Positions 45,786 to 56,006 of a stretch of 64,000 nt of DNA are shown piece by piece. The notes beneath the pieces were generated by a model. That model did not search any database and was not told the DNA's origin. It saw nothing but the letters and a program-made list of their open reading frames with translations. Position 1 is the stretch's first letter; every line of letters begins with the position of its first letter. The stretch spans positions 1 through 64,000 of the forward strand of contig CAZICZ010000011.1 in NCBI GenBank assembly GCA_964538025.1, read 5' to 3'. The position numbers and the translations under genes were made by a program. The stretch comes from UBA5078 sp964538025. Its GTDB lineage: Bacteria; Pseudomonadota; Gammaproteobacteria; Pseudomonadales; Pseudohongiellaceae.

Positions 45786-47084
45786 ATGAATCTTTCAGCT
45801 TGGCTGGAGCGCATTCAGGCCGTTCATCCCACCGAAATCGAGCTTGGTCTTGACCGTGTGCGGGAGGTGGCGCTGCGCATGGGGCTGGTTCGGCCTGCTC
45901 CCTATGTCGTGACGGTGGCGGGTACCAATGGCAAGGGCTCTACCGTGGCCATGCTCGCCTCAATCTGTCACGCTGCCGGGTACCGGGTGGGAACCTATAC
46001 CTCTCCTCATATCCTTCGCTACAACGAACGCATCAGAATCCTGGAAACCGAAGTGACAGATGAGGCTCTGTGCGAAAGCTTCGCGCGGATTGATGCCGCA
46101 CGGGGAGAACTGTCTCTCTCGTACTTCGAATTCAGTACCCTCGCAGGTTTGTTGCTGCTCGAGGAGGCAGCACTCGATATTGCCGTTCTCGAGGTGGGAC
46201 TTGGCGGGCGCCTGGATGCCGTGAATATTGTGGATGCTGACCTTGCCATCGTGACAAGCATCGGGCTCGATCATACCGATTGGCTCGGAGATACCCGCGA
46301 ACTGATCGGATATGAGAAAGCAGGCATCTTCCGTCCTGGAAAGCCGGTGCTCTGCGGTGATGTCGACCCTCCCGCCAGTCTGTTGGCTCATGCCGCGTCG
46401 CTAAGGGCGCCAGTGCAGACTCTGGGGCGTGACTACGGGTTCAGCACATCAGGAGACACCTGGAGCTGGTGGATGCGCAAATCGTCGGGCGAAGAGATCG
46501 AACTGGATCGTCTTCCCCATCCTGGCCTGGATCTCTCGAATGCTGCGACGGTAATCGCTGCCTTGCAGACTCTTCCGCGACCGCTACCACGGGATGCTCT
46601 GGAGCAGGGCTTGCGACATCCCGGGATCCTAGGCCGTTTTCAATCTCTGCTGGATCTCACGACCGGAAACTCTGTGATAGTGGACGTGGCGCATAACGGG
46701 CATGCCGCTGCCGTGCTGGCCCAGAAGCTGCGCACGTTAAAAGAACAGGGCGGGCAGGGCTGCGCCGTGAGGGTTATTTTGGCGATGATGAAAGACAAAG
46801 ATCACATCGCATTTCACGCCGCCTTAGAATCTGAAGTCGACTTTTGGTATATTGCCGCATTCGCGCAAGCACGCTGTATGGATGCGGTCTCTCTCGCGGA
46901 CATTCTTCGCCTTCGGGGAGCACAGGTGCGCGGGGTTTATACATCGGTGCATGAGGCTTACCAGGGGCTTTGCAGCGACGTAAAAGCCGGAGATGTCATC
47001 CTGGCGACAGGATCCTTCGGCACGGTGGCAGACATGATGCACACCCTTGCGGAAAGTTCTGCAGGTCAGGAAGGCGAGTCCTAG
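45786..47084 (+). CDS. folC: Bifunctional folylpolyglutamate/dihydrofolate synthase
   Basis: Adds glutamates to folates. P-loop GTNGKGS, and the FolC signature VGLGGRLDAVN. 432 residues. Confidence 0.96.
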   Translation: MNLSAWLERIQAVHPTEIELGLDRVREVALRMGLVRPAPYVVTVAGTNGKGSTVAMLASICHAAGYRVGTYTSPHILRYNERIRILETEVTDEALCESFARIDAARGELSLSYFEFSTLAGLLLLEEAALDIAVLEVGLGGRLDAVNIVDADLAIVTSIGLDHTDWLGDTRELIGYEKAGIFRPGKPVLCGDVDPPASLLAHAASLRAPVQTLGRDYGFSTSGDTWSWWMRKSSGEEIELDRLPHPGLDLSNAATVIAALQTLPRPLPRDALEQGLRHPGILGRFQSLLDLTTGNSVIVDVAHNGHAAAVLAQKLRTLKEQGGQGCAVRVILAMMKDKDHIAFHAALESEVDFWYIAAFAQARCMDAVSLADILRLRGAQVRGVYTSVHEAYQGLCSDVKAGDVILATGSFGTVADMMHTLAESSAGQEGES

Positions 47085-47130
47085 CACATGAATCACACCG
47101 CAGCAGTCATCCAATAGAGGCAACACTCGT

Positions 47131-47745
47131 TTGAACCAAAGTACGAAACAACGAGTCGTGGGTATTGCGGTGATCCTCATCGCCTCCGCTGTCATTTTGC
47201 CCGCCGTGTTTGACGGGCAGGGCAGTTATCCTCTTCCGCTCGAATCCCGTATTCCCGAACCTCAACCTTTTCCGGCACCCGTGCGCTCACTGCCGGAAAG
47301 ACCCGTCATTACCGCTGACACCGATCAGATTCGACGCGAACCCAGTCCGGCACCGCAGCCATCGACGACAGAACAAGTGCCCGCGGATGACACGCCGGCT
47401 GACGTTGTCCCCGTCACCGCAGATCCCATAACGACGTCGCCAGTACCGATTGTCAGCTCTATCGCGCAGTCCCCCACGCTCGATGCGCAAGGATTACCGC
47501 AGGGATGGAGTGTTCGCCTTGCTTCTTTCTCCAGCCAAGCCAATGCACTGAGCCTGCTCGAGCGCCTGCAAAGCAGAGGACATCGCGCCTATCTGCGCGA
47601 AATTAGCTCCTCCCAGGGCCCGCTGATCGCCGTGTTTGTAGGTCCGGGCGTCGACCGGGCGGAAGTGCAGCGTTTACAGCAGCAGCTTCAGGATGAATTT
47701 CAACTGGCGGGCATAGTGGTGCGCTACGAGATAGAGGCGCTGTAA
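47131..47745 (+). CDS. dedD: SPOR-domain protein, DedD-like
   Basis: One N-terminal membrane helix, a proline-rich linker (about 25-115), and a C-terminal SPOR domain that binds denuded septal glycan (GWSVRLASFSSQANA to LIAVFVGPGVDRAEV). TTG start with AGGCAAC upstream. Involved in septum formation; position between folC and cvpA is conserved. Confidence 0.9.
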   Translation: MNQSTKQRVVGIAVILIASAVILPAVFDGQGSYPLPLESRIPEPQPFPAPVRSLPERPVITADTDQIRREPSPAPQPSTTEQVPADDTPADVVPVTADPITTSPVPIVSSIAQSPTLDAQGLPQGWSVRLASFSSQANALSLLERLQSRGHRAYLREISSSQGPLIAVFVGPGVDRAEVQRLQQQLQDEFQLAGIVVRYEIEAL

Positions 47746-47782
47746 GAATCCATGATGAACAGGATGTGCAGAGAGGGCGCAT

Positions 47783-48292
47783 ATGCAGCTTGATGGCGTT
47801 GATGTCGTCATACTCATCGTGACAGGCATTTCCTGTCTGTTTGGTCTGTGGCGGGGATTCGTCCGGGAAGTCCTTTCCCTCGTGGCGTGGGTCGCTGCCC
47901 TGATCGTTGCCCGGGTCTACAGCGACGCTTTCGGCCCTCTGTTGGGAAGTTGGATAGTTAGCGAAACCATGCAACGGGTTTTCGCCTTTGCAGTGTTGTT
48001 TATCGCTACCCTCTTGGTCGGTGCGCTTGTCAATCATCTGGTGGCAAAGCTGATTGATCTCAGCGGGCTGAAATTAACCGACCGCTTGCTTGGCGGAATA
48101 TTCGGGATTGCCCGTGGCGTCGTGATTTTGATGGTATTTCTGTATTTCGGGGCGGGGTTTTTTGCCTCCGAACCCTGGTGGACACAGTCTCGGTTCATTC
48201 CCTACGGGATGGACCTGCTGGAGTTGACCCGTGTGTACGTGTCCGTTCCGGATGTAGGGGTAGTACCGGAAGAAAACGTTTCTCCGCTGTGA
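47783..48292 (+). CDS. cvpA: CvpA family membrane protein
   Basis: Four hydrophobic segments. The family is needed for colicin V production in E. coli and is placed before purF widely. 169 residues. Confidence 0.93.
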   Translation: MQLDGVDVVILIVTGISCLFGLWRGFVREVLSLVAWVAALIVARVYSDAFGPLLGSWIVSETMQRVFAFAVLFIATLLVGALVNHLVAKLIDLSGLKLTDRLLGGIFGIARGVVILMVFLYFGAGFFASEPWWTQSRFIPYGMDLLELTRVYVSVPDVGVVPEENVSPL

Positions 48293-48344
48293 TCTTCGCA
48301 GCAGGAAACGCCGAGTTGTCTCAATCCAATGTGGAGTGTGCTGA

Positions 48345-49859
48345 ATGTGCGGTTTAGTCGGTGTCGTTGGCAAATCAGATGTTGCTGTTTGTTTGTATGA
48401 CACATTAACAGTCTTGCAACACCGTGGTCAGGATGCCGCCGGCATAGCGACCAGTGACAATGGCAAGCTGAATCTGCGGAAAGACAACGGTCTCGTGAAG
48501 GACGTCTTCCGCACCCGGCACATGGAGCGATTGGCAGGGAAAATGGGAATCGGGCATGTTCGTTATCCCACAGCGGGGAGCTCGAGCCCGGCGCTTGCAC
48601 AGCCTTTCTATGTGAATTCACCGTATGGCCTGAGCCTTGCGCATAACGGCAATCTCACCAACTCTCTGGAGCTGAGCCACGACCTCTACAAGGAGGATCT
48701 GCGGCACATCAATACCGATTCGGATTCTGAAGTCCTGCTCAACGTCTTTGCCCATGAATTGCAGATGCTGGCGAAAATGCAGCCCTCCGCGGAGGATGTG
48801 TTCACGGCAGTGCGCGGTGTGCATCGTCGCTGCAAGGGCGGATACGCTGCACTGGTCATGCTGGGAGGATACGGCATCGTTGGATTCCGTGACCGTAACG
48901 GCATTCGTCCTCTGGTGTTCGGCAAGCGGGAAGTGGACGGCTTCACCGAGTATATGATGGCCTCCGAAAGCGTGGCGCTGGATTCGCAGGGATTTACCCT
49001 GATTCGGGATGTTGCGCCTGGCGAAGCGGTCTATGTCGATGTAAAGGGGCAGTTGCATACCCGTGTCTGCGCCGGGCCGGCGGAATATACGCCCTGTATT
49101 TTTGAGCATGTTTATTTTGCGCGCCCCGACTCCCTGATGGACGGTATTTCCGTGTACAAAGCGCGTCTGCGCATGGGGGAGAAGCTGGCAGACAAAGTCA
49201 AACGTCTGCGCCCGGATCACGACATCGACGTCGTGATCCCGATCCCGGACACATCGCGCACCTCCGCGCTGGAGCTTGCCAATCGACTGGGCGTCAAATA
49301 CCGAGAAGGTTTTGTGAAGAATCGCTATATCGGCCGAACGTTCATCATGCCGGGGCAAAGCCAGCGCAAAAAGTCGGTACGTCAGAAGCTCAATGCGATT
49401 GAGCTGGAGTTCCGCGGCAAAAACGTGCTGCTGGTTGATGATTCCATTGTCCGGGGTACGACGTGCCGGCAGATCATTCAGATGGCGAGGGATGCGGGAG
49501 CGAAGAAAGTCTATTTTGCGTCTGCGGCCCCGGCTGTGCGTTATCCCAATGTCTACGGCATCGACATGCCCGCGGCGTCCGAATTGATTGCGCATGGACG
49601 AACCGATCAGGAAGTGCAGGAGCTCATCGGTGCCGATTGGCTGATATTCCAGGATTTGAGCGACCTGATCGCGGCTTCCTCCGAAGGCAATCCGGACATC
49701 ACCCGTTTTGAGTGTTCGGTATTCGACGGGCGCTACATCACAGGCGATGTCGATGAAAAATATCTTAAACGGCTTGAAGATTGTCGCAACGATGCCGCTA
49801 AAAGTGTGAGCAAGAAGACAAACGACAAACCGCTGAAAGCCGTGGGCAGTAACGGATAA
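48345..49859 (+). CDS. purF: Amidophosphoribosyltransferase
   Basis: First committed purine step. The second codon is Cys, the N-terminal nucleophile of the glutaminase domain (MCGLVGVVG), and the PRPP site is VLLVDDSIVRGTT. 504 residues. GGAG precedes the ATG. Confidence 0.97.
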   Translation: MCGLVGVVGKSDVAVCLYDTLTVLQHRGQDAAGIATSDNGKLNLRKDNGLVKDVFRTRHMERLAGKMGIGHVRYPTAGSSSPALAQPFYVNSPYGLSLAHNGNLTNSLELSHDLYKEDLRHINTDSDSEVLLNVFAHELQMLAKMQPSAEDVFTAVRGVHRRCKGGYAALVMLGGYGIVGFRDRNGIRPLVFGKREVDGFTEYMMASESVALDSQGFTLIRDVAPGEAVYVDVKGQLHTRVCAGPAEYTPCIFEHVYFARPDSLMDGISVYKARLRMGEKLADKVKRLRPDHDIDVVIPIPDTSRTSALELANRLGVKYREGFVKNRYIGRTFIMPGQSQRKKSVRQKLNAIELEFRGKNVLLVDDSIVRGTTCRQIIQMARDAGAKKVYFASAAPAVRYPNVYGIDMPAASELIAHGRTDQEVQELIGADWLIFQDLSDLIAASSEGNPDITRFECSVFDGRYITGDVDEKYLKRLEDCRNDAAKSVSKKTNDKPLKAVGSNG

Positions 49860-49903
49860 GCATTTTTTACACCGACGCCGTTTGGCTACCCGAAAGGAGC
49901 ACT

Positions 49904-50821
49904 ATGCAAGACAGGATTCAGGCAGCGGTTGACGAAGTCAGTCGCGTGCTTCTGGGCAAGGAAAGGCAGATTCGTCTGGCCTTGTGCTGTCTGCTTTCTG
50001 GTGGGCATCTGCTGCTGGAAGACCTTCCCGGCATGGGTAAAACGACCTTGGCCCATGCACTGGCGCGCGTGTTTGGCCTCGAATTCAACCGCATTCAGTT
50101 TACGAGCGATTTGTTGCCAGCGGACATTCTCGGGGTTTCCATCTTCGATCAGGCGAATGCCAGCTTCAACTTTCACGCGGGCCCTATTTTTCGACAGTTG
50201 ATTCTGGCCGACGAAATCAATCGGGCGACACCCAAGACCCAAAGCGCGCTGCTGGAGGCGATGGAAGAGGGGCAGGTGTCGGTGGAAGGGGAAACCCGCA
50301 TCTTGCCGTCGCCGTTCTTTGTCATCGCCACTCAGAATCCGGTCACCCTGGCAGGCACGTTTCCTTTGCCTGAATCGCAGCTGGACCGGTTTCTCATGCG
50401 TATCGGCATCGGGTATCCGGACCCGCAGGCGGAACGGGAGCTGTTGCTGCGCGGCACAGACAGCGACCGGGGGGCTTCTGTGACCACCATTCTCTCTGTC
50501 GATGATCTCGTGACGATGCGCAAGGCTGCCCATGAGGTCAGTCTCAGCCCGCTTCTGCTGGATTATGTCCAGCGGCTGATCGCTCACACCCGCACGCACG
50601 AGGACTACCACTTCGGCCTGTCTCCCCGAGGCAGCATTGCCGTTGTGCGCGCGGCAAGAACCTGGGCCTTCATGGAAGGCCGCAGCCATGCCGTGCCGGA
50701 GGATGTTCAGACGATCCTGCCCGCCGTCGTAGAGCACAGGCTGCGTGCCTCGAGTGACAGTGATGGACGAACAGGGAGCGCTCTTGTGCATCGTCTACTT
50801 CGCGACGTGGATGTTTTCTGA
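49904..50821 (+). CDS. MoxR-type AAA+ ATPase (cluster 1)
   Basis: Chaperone-like ATPase with Walker A DLPGMGKTTLA, Walker B LILADEINR and the sensor segment TQNPVTLAGTFPLPE. 305 residues. AAAGGAG ribosome site. It begins a three-gene set with DUF58 and a TgpA-like gene. Confidence 0.93.
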   Translation: MQDRIQAAVDEVSRVLLGKERQIRLALCCLLSGGHLLLEDLPGMGKTTLAHALARVFGLEFNRIQFTSDLLPADILGVSIFDQANASFNFHAGPIFRQLILADEINRATPKTQSALLEAMEEGQVSVEGETRILPSPFFVIATQNPVTLAGTFPLPESQLDRFLMRIGIGYPDPQAERELLLRGTDSDRGASVTTILSVDDLVTMRKAAHEVSLSPLLLDYVQRLIAHTRTHEDYHFGLSPRGSIAVVRAARTWAFMEGRSHAVPEDVQTILPAVVEHRLRASSDSDGRTGSALVHRLLRDVDVF

Positions 50822-50829
50822 ATGACGCC

Positions 50830-51804
50830 ATGAGCCTGCATACAATGGTCAGACCCTGGTTTTCAGCACGCATGGTCCGATGGCTCGACAGGCGGCTGCC
50901 TCCTGTCAGTGAAGTCAGTCTGAATCGCAAGAATATCTTTATCCTGCCCACCCGTTCCGGGTTCCTTTTCCTCGCCGCCACCACGCTGATTTTTGTCACG
51001 GCGATTAACTATGTGCTGAGCCTTGCGTTTGGAATGGCCTTTTTGATGACCAGTCTGTTTATCCTGTGCATCTTCCACACCTTTCGCAATTTGCAGCACC
51101 TGACGCTAATTGGCGTGGGGGCAGAGCCTGTTTTCGCAGGACAAGATGCCGCCTTTGTGGTCGCGCTGCAGGGGGAGGACAGGCATGCCCATGAATTGCT
51201 CGAACTGCGCTTTCCAAAGGCGGCATGGACCGTTGGCGAGGTCATGGCGGGCTCCAGCACCCGAGTGAAGGTGTTCCTGCCGAGTACCCGCCGCGGCCCC
51301 TTGCGCGCTCCGCGCTTGCAGGTCCAGACGCGCTTTCCGTTGGGTCTGTGGCGGGCCTTTTCCAACGTCGATCTCGACATGAGTACCCTGGTCTATCCGG
51401 CACCACTTGCCTGTGAGTTGCCGTCTCACGTGGCGGGCGCTGTGTCGGGCAAAGCCGACAGTCTCACGGCCGGTGTAGAGGATTTTCATGGCATACGCGC
51501 CTACCAGCAGGGAGACTCCCTCAAGCAGATCGCCTGGAAAAACCTTGCACGCGGTCAAGCGCTGGCTGTGAAGCAATTTGTCGATCTGGTGGATGAACAG
51601 CTGATGCTCGACTGGGACATGTTTGCGGGCATTGAACAGGAAGAACGGCTGTCGCGTCTGTGCTATTGGGTGCTGCAATTGTCACGGCAGCAGATTGCTT
51701 TTGGTGTGCGCCTGCCGGGAGTGTCGATTCCCCTGGGGCAAGGGGATGCTCATCGCCACCGCGTCCTGACGGCTCTGGCCCTTTGGCAAACAGGGGAGGC
51801 CTGA
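50830..51804 (+). CDS. DUF58 protein (cluster 1)
   Basis: Two N-terminal membrane helices, then a DUF58 domain with the IRAYQQGDSLKQIAWKNLARG motif. DUF58 proteins pair with MoxR ATPases. Overlaps the next start by 1 nt. 324 residues. Confidence 0.92.
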   Translation: MSLHTMVRPWFSARMVRWLDRRLPPVSEVSLNRKNIFILPTRSGFLFLAATTLIFVTAINYVLSLAFGMAFLMTSLFILCIFHTFRNLQHLTLIGVGAEPVFAGQDAAFVVALQGEDRHAHELLELRFPKAAWTVGEVMAGSSTRVKVFLPSTRRGPLRAPRLQVQTRFPLGLWRAFSNVDLDMSTLVYPAPLACELPSHVAGAVSGKADSLTAGVEDFHGIRAYQQGDSLKQIAWKNLARGQALAVKQFVDLVDEQLMLDWDMFAGIEQEERLSRLCYWVLQLSRQQIAFGVRLPGVSIPLGQGDAHRHRVLTALALWQTGEA

Positions 51805-53870
51805 TGGAAGCCTCGACCCATATTCCCCGGCTCACCTTGTGGTGGTTACTGACGGCCTTAGGCCTGGTTGTCAGCCCACATTTTCTCCGGCTTCCCCTGT
51901 GGATCAGTTTGCTGATCCTGGGCTGCATCGGATGGCGTGTCATGATTTTTAACGGCCGACTGGGTTTTCCATCCCGCTCGGTCAAAATGGCGATTGTCTT
52001 TCTAAGCCTTCCGCTCACGGTGATGCAGTATCGAAATCAGGGTGCAGGGCTCGATGCTGCCATCTGCTTGCTTATCTTGGGGACGGTATTCAAGCTGCTC
52101 GAGATGCGGCAGACGCGGGACATGATGATTGTCGTCTGTCTGTGTTACGTGCTGACAATGGTGGGGTTCATATATACCCAAACCATTTTGGCAGCGTGTC
52201 TGGCTGTCGCCACAGTGACGGTTATTACGGGCGCACTCGTCTCCCTGCAACGGGACAACCTACACAGTTCCTTCCGCAGCAATGGCAGACTGGCCGTTAA
52301 GTTGGTAGCGCAAAGCATTCCGCTGACGATTGCCCTGTTTATTCTGGTGCCACGTGTCGCGCCATTGTGGACCATGCCAATTCCCGTATCTTCCAGCAAG
52401 ACGGGCGTGACCGACGAAATGACCCCGGGCGATATCAGTCGCCTGAGCCGTTCCGCAGAACTGGCGTTCCGTGTGAGCTTTTCGGAAGAAACGCCTTCGC
52501 ACGAGCTGCTCTATTGGAGAGGTCTGGTATTGGACTTCTTTGATGGACGTTCCTGGCGCCGGGCGGGTTCCACGTTTCAGTCGTTCGACATGATCGAACG
52601 CTTCCAGACTCCGCAGCGGGGGGAAGCTCTTGGGCGCGAAATTGACTACGATGTGATTCTTGAGCCAACCCAGCAGTCATGGGTTTATGCGCTACCGCTC
52701 GCACAGGTTTCGGCAAGTGACATATTGCAGGACCGTTACTATGCCCTGTATACAGAAAAGCCGGTCACGCAACGCTATCGGTATCAGGTTCGCTCGTTTC
52801 TCGAGTATGAAACTGACAGGGAATTAGCCGGCGTTCTGCGTGCCCGGGCGACGCAATTGCCGGAAACCGATCTTAACAGTCGCGCACGTGCACTGGCACA
52901 GACAATGCGCGCAGCATCGACCGACAACCTCGATTACGCCAATCAGGTTCTGCGATATTTTCGTGAACAGGCATTCTATTACACGCTGACACCACCGCCG
53001 CTGGGGGATGCCTCCATCGACGACTTTCTGTTCACCACCATGCAAGGGTTTTGCGAGCACTATGCCGGCAGCTTCGTCTATCTGATGCGGGCGGCCGGTG
53101 TGCCTGCGCGTGTGGTTGTTGGCTATCAGGGAGGGGAAATCAATCCCTTCGAAGACTACACCATGGTGTATCAATATAACGCGCATGCCTGGGCAGAGGT
53201 CTGGAGTGAAGGGAGGGGATGGGTGCGATTCGATCCAACTGCCGCCGTTGCTCCCGAGCGCATTCAACTGGGCGTTCAGGCCGTACTGGCGAATCAGCCG
53301 GGTTTTATGGAGGACAGTCGCTTTTCCATGATGCGGTTTCGCGATACCCAGTGGCTCAATGCGCTGCGACTGCGTCTGGATGCCATGGACTATGCGTGGA
53401 ATCGATGGGTCATCAGTTACAACGAAGACCTGCAGCTGCAACTGATGGCGTCGGTGTTTGGAGAGCGTGCCGCCGATAAACTCTTTTTAGCACTTGGCGG
53501 TGCGCTCATGGCCTTTTTTGCGATTGCCGCGTACTTTTTATTACGCGGACGGCGTGCTAACCGATACGACGCCGTCACCCGCGAATACCTGCGTCTGGCC
53601 GGTGACCTCGCCCTCGCAGGCTTGCCCCGCCAGCGCGGGGAAGGCCCGCTCGACTATTGCGCCCGTATTGCCGGGCAAAGACCGGAGTTTGCCGCACAGA
53701 TGGAGGACGTAACCTCACGGTATGTAGCACTCTGCTACGAGTGTTCGGAAATGTCCGAGATGCGCGAATTGAAAAACGATGAGCGCTACAAAGTCTGGCG
53801 GGAGCAGTTGCGACACTTGCGTCGTCGGGTTATGACGCCGTGGCAACGGCTCTTGCATTGGGTGACTTAG
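51804..53870 (+). CDS. tgpA: TgpA-like membrane transglutaminase (DUF3488/transglutaminase/DUF4129)
   Basis: About six N-terminal membrane helices, a periplasmic transglutaminase domain with Cys417 in GFCEHYAGSF, His461 in NAHAWAEVW and Asp477 in RFDPTAAV, then a seventh helix and a short C-terminal domain. P. aeruginosa TgpA is essential and belongs to the same gene set. 688 residues. Its end overlaps the convergent yciH gene by 4 nt. Confidence 0.92.
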   Translation: MEASTHIPRLTLWWLLTALGLVVSPHFLRLPLWISLLILGCIGWRVMIFNGRLGFPSRSVKMAIVFLSLPLTVMQYRNQGAGLDAAICLLILGTVFKLLEMRQTRDMMIVVCLCYVLTMVGFIYTQTILAACLAVATVTVITGALVSLQRDNLHSSFRSNGRLAVKLVAQSIPLTIALFILVPRVAPLWTMPIPVSSSKTGVTDEMTPGDISRLSRSAELAFRVSFSEETPSHELLYWRGLVLDFFDGRSWRRAGSTFQSFDMIERFQTPQRGEALGREIDYDVILEPTQQSWVYALPLAQVSASDILQDRYYALYTEKPVTQRYRYQVRSFLEYETDRELAGVLRARATQLPETDLNSRARALAQTMRAASTDNLDYANQVLRYFREQAFYYTLTPPPLGDASIDDFLFTTMQGFCEHYAGSFVYLMRAAGVPARVVVGYQGGEINPFEDYTMVYQYNAHAWAEVWSEGRGWVRFDPTAAVAPERIQLGVQAVLANQPGFMEDSRFSMMRFRDTQWLNALRLRLDAMDYAWNRWVISYNEDLQLQLMASVFGERAADKLFLALGGALMAFFAIAAYFLLRGRRANRYDAVTREYLRLAGDLALAGLPRQRGEGPLDYCARIAGQRPEFAAQMEDVTSRYVALCYECSEMSEMRELKNDERYKVWREQLRHLRRRVMTPWQRLLHWVT

Positions 53871-54223
53871 CCCCCGGCAAGTTTGACCTTCAATCCCTTT
53901 TCCTGCAAAAGGGCTAGCACAAGCTCTCGGTGGTCGCCTTGTATTTCCACAATGCCGTTCTTCAGAGTTCCGCCACTGCCACAACGGTTCTTGAGAGACT
54001 TTACAAAAGCCATCAGTGCGACATCTTCCATCGCAAGGCCCTCGATGAGGGTGACGCCCTTTCCTTTACGTCCTTTCGTTTCGCGTCGCACACGCACGAT
54101 GCCATCGGCGCTGGGGCGGGAGGCGGGTGCATTTTTACACGTGCAGGCAGAAAGAGGGGCGCGGCAGTGCGGGCACATCCTGCCACTGTCGGTGGAATAG
54201 ACGAGGGAAGAATCGCGCGCCAT
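53867..54223 (-). CDS. yciH: YciH/SUI1-family translation-initiation-factor-like protein
   Basis: A 118-residue protein with an N-terminal Cys-rich patch (CPHCRAPLSACTC) and a SUI1 domain (VRVRRETKGRKGKGVTLI to LKNRCGSGGTLKNGIVEIQG), the bacterial eIF1 homolog of the YciH kind. It starts 4 nt after the batD stop, so it is the last gene of the Bat operon. Confidence 0.9.
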   Translation of the reverse strand: MARDSSLVYSTDSGRMCPHCRAPLSACTCKNAPASRPSADGIVRVRRETKGRKGKGVTLIEGLAMEDVALMAFVKSLKNRCGSGGTLKNGIVEIQGDHRELVLALLQEKGLKVKLAGG

Positions 54224-54227
54224 GGTC

Positions 54228-56006
54228 TCAGGCTTTGTACAGGGGAGGCAGGATAAAGTCGTGATCCTTGTGGGCTTTTGCCTGCGACTGCCGGTAGTCG
54301 TTGCGCAGGGCTGTGATCAACTCACACAGGCGACGAATATCCGTCGTGAGCGACGCCGCATTGTCCGCCGCCTGACCATAGAGTGCCTGTTGGATCTTCA
54401 CACAGATTGTGCGGATTTCTGCATTGTCTGTGCGTCTGGCGAGCTCGTCCAGCGTGTGCAAATCAGCATCAGCAAAATACTGTCGCGCCCATCCAATCAG
54501 TGCCAGACGAAGTGCCGGCAGGTGTTGTTTCTCGCACGCTGACAGGAATTCCTTGAAGGCAATACTTTCAGAGGACGCGGCAATCGGCTGTCGATACATC
54601 GGTGCCGCCACTTCAGGCTGCTTCCGAATTTCTCTTTTCTGCTGGCTTCGACGTTGGGAAATCATGTAGGTGACAAATCCCAGCAACGCTGTGAGCGCTG
54701 CCGCCAACACGAGAATCCACAATGGCGTCGAGGGTGTCACCGTCAGTGATTCCTGGCGCGGCTGCTCGAATGCCGGGCTCAGGTCTTCTTCTGTGATGAA
54801 ATTGCCATCGCCGTCGGTGCTTAGCAGCAAGGAATCATCCTGAGCGGAGGTGCGCGTGGGACCGACGCGTACCGCCGTGTCCTCGACGCTTGCGTACTTT
54901 ACCTCTTCCGTGTCGATGTTGAACCAGGGCAGGGTAATGCCCGGGACACGAATGGTGCCCGTGGCGGTGGTCAGCAAAGACGCCTGTTCAATGCGTTGTC
55001 CGACCACATTGCCATCGACATAGCTGCGCGAGATTTGGGGTGGTTCCGGGTAGATGTTCACCGAATCGATTGCAGGCATGTCCAGCGGAGGCAGCGCAGC
55101 GCCATCCAGACCGTTGGCCTCGATTTCGATCGTGCGCGTAATCGCATCGCCAATGCGCACATTGGTAAAATCGTTGTCCCAGCGTTCCCGAATCACCAGC
55201 TCGCTGGCAGGCAGCCATACGGCATTGGCGGGATAGTCACTCGGTTTTTCCTTGACCTGAACAGTATGTCCCTCGGCAAACGAGGTAATTGTGCGGGTAT
55301 TGAGATTGCGGAAGACGTAGTTACTGGAACCGTCGGTCACCTCGCCTCGGAACATGATGTCTGGAATTTCCATGCTGCCGCTGCGCTGCGGGAATAGCGC
55401 GTATTGTTTTTCATACACGCCATACCGAACACCATCCACCAGTTTTTCATACTGGTTGGGGGTGCCGATCATCTGAATGACCGTGTCCGGGATGTCCAGG
55501 TCCGTAAAGATCGGATTACGGATACCGTTGATGGTGTAGTACAGGCGAATTGTGAACAGGAGCTGTTCCTGGACGTAAACGCTCTCCTTGCTGACGACAG
55601 CCTCCATGAACAGATCCTGCCCGGCGATCCCGGTGTCCGTCTTGGGTTGCACGGTAATGCGCAGGGCTTGCGTAAATTCACCAGCGACCCGAAGGGGAGG
55701 GACTTCGATGTCGCCCTCGTGCAGTGGGAAAAGGGTCAGGTTGTAATCAATCCAGGATTCGACGGCGTTATTGATGCTGCGCATCTGACTGGACGTGCGA
55801 GTGGCGACCACCTGAAAACTACGCTCCAGCGGCCCGAGATCCATCTGGACGCCGCCTTGTTGGCCCTCTACCCGAATGGTGAGCGTCACGGTCTCGCCCC
55901 GGACGATTTCGGTTCTGTCCAGCGAGGCGGACACGGGCTGGGCGAACGCGCCGGAAGAGAACAAGGTGAACGCCACCGTGAGAAGGCAGGCCAACAGATT
56001 TACCAT
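54228..56006 (-). CDS. batD: BatD-like periplasmic protein (oxygen-tolerance family)
   Basis: Signal peptide (1-22), repeated Ig-like domains with the BatD pattern (SLDRTEIVRGETVTLTI, VVATRTSSQM), one membrane helix near residue 440 and a helical cytoplasmic tail. 592 residues. Overlaps the upstream batB/C gene by 7 nt. Confidence 0.88.
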   Translation of the reverse strand: MVNLLACLLTVAFTLFSSGAFAQPVSASLDRTEIVRGETVTLTIRVEGQQGGVQMDLGPLERSFQVVATRTSSQMRSINNAVESWIDYNLTLFPLHEGDIEVPPLRVAGEFTQALRITVQPKTDTGIAGQDLFMEAVVSKESVYVQEQLLFTIRLYYTINGIRNPIFTDLDIPDTVIQMIGTPNQYEKLVDGVRYGVYEKQYALFPQRSGSMEIPDIMFRGEVTDGSSNYVFRNLNTRTITSFAEGHTVQVKEKPSDYPANAVWLPASELVIRERWDNDFTNVRIGDAITRTIEIEANGLDGAALPPLDMPAIDSVNIYPEPPQISRSYVDGNVVGQRIEQASLLTTATGTIRVPGITLPWFNIDTEEVKYASVEDTAVRVGPTRTSAQDDSLLLSTDGDGNFITEEDLSPAFEQPRQESLTVTPSTPLWILVLAAALTALLGFVTYMISQRRSQQKREIRKQPEVAAPMYRQPIAASSESIAFKEFLSACEKQHLPALRLALIGWARQYFADADLHTLDELARRTDNAEIRTICVKIQQALYGQAADNAASLTTDIRRLCELITALRNDYRQSQAKAHKDHDFILPPLYKA

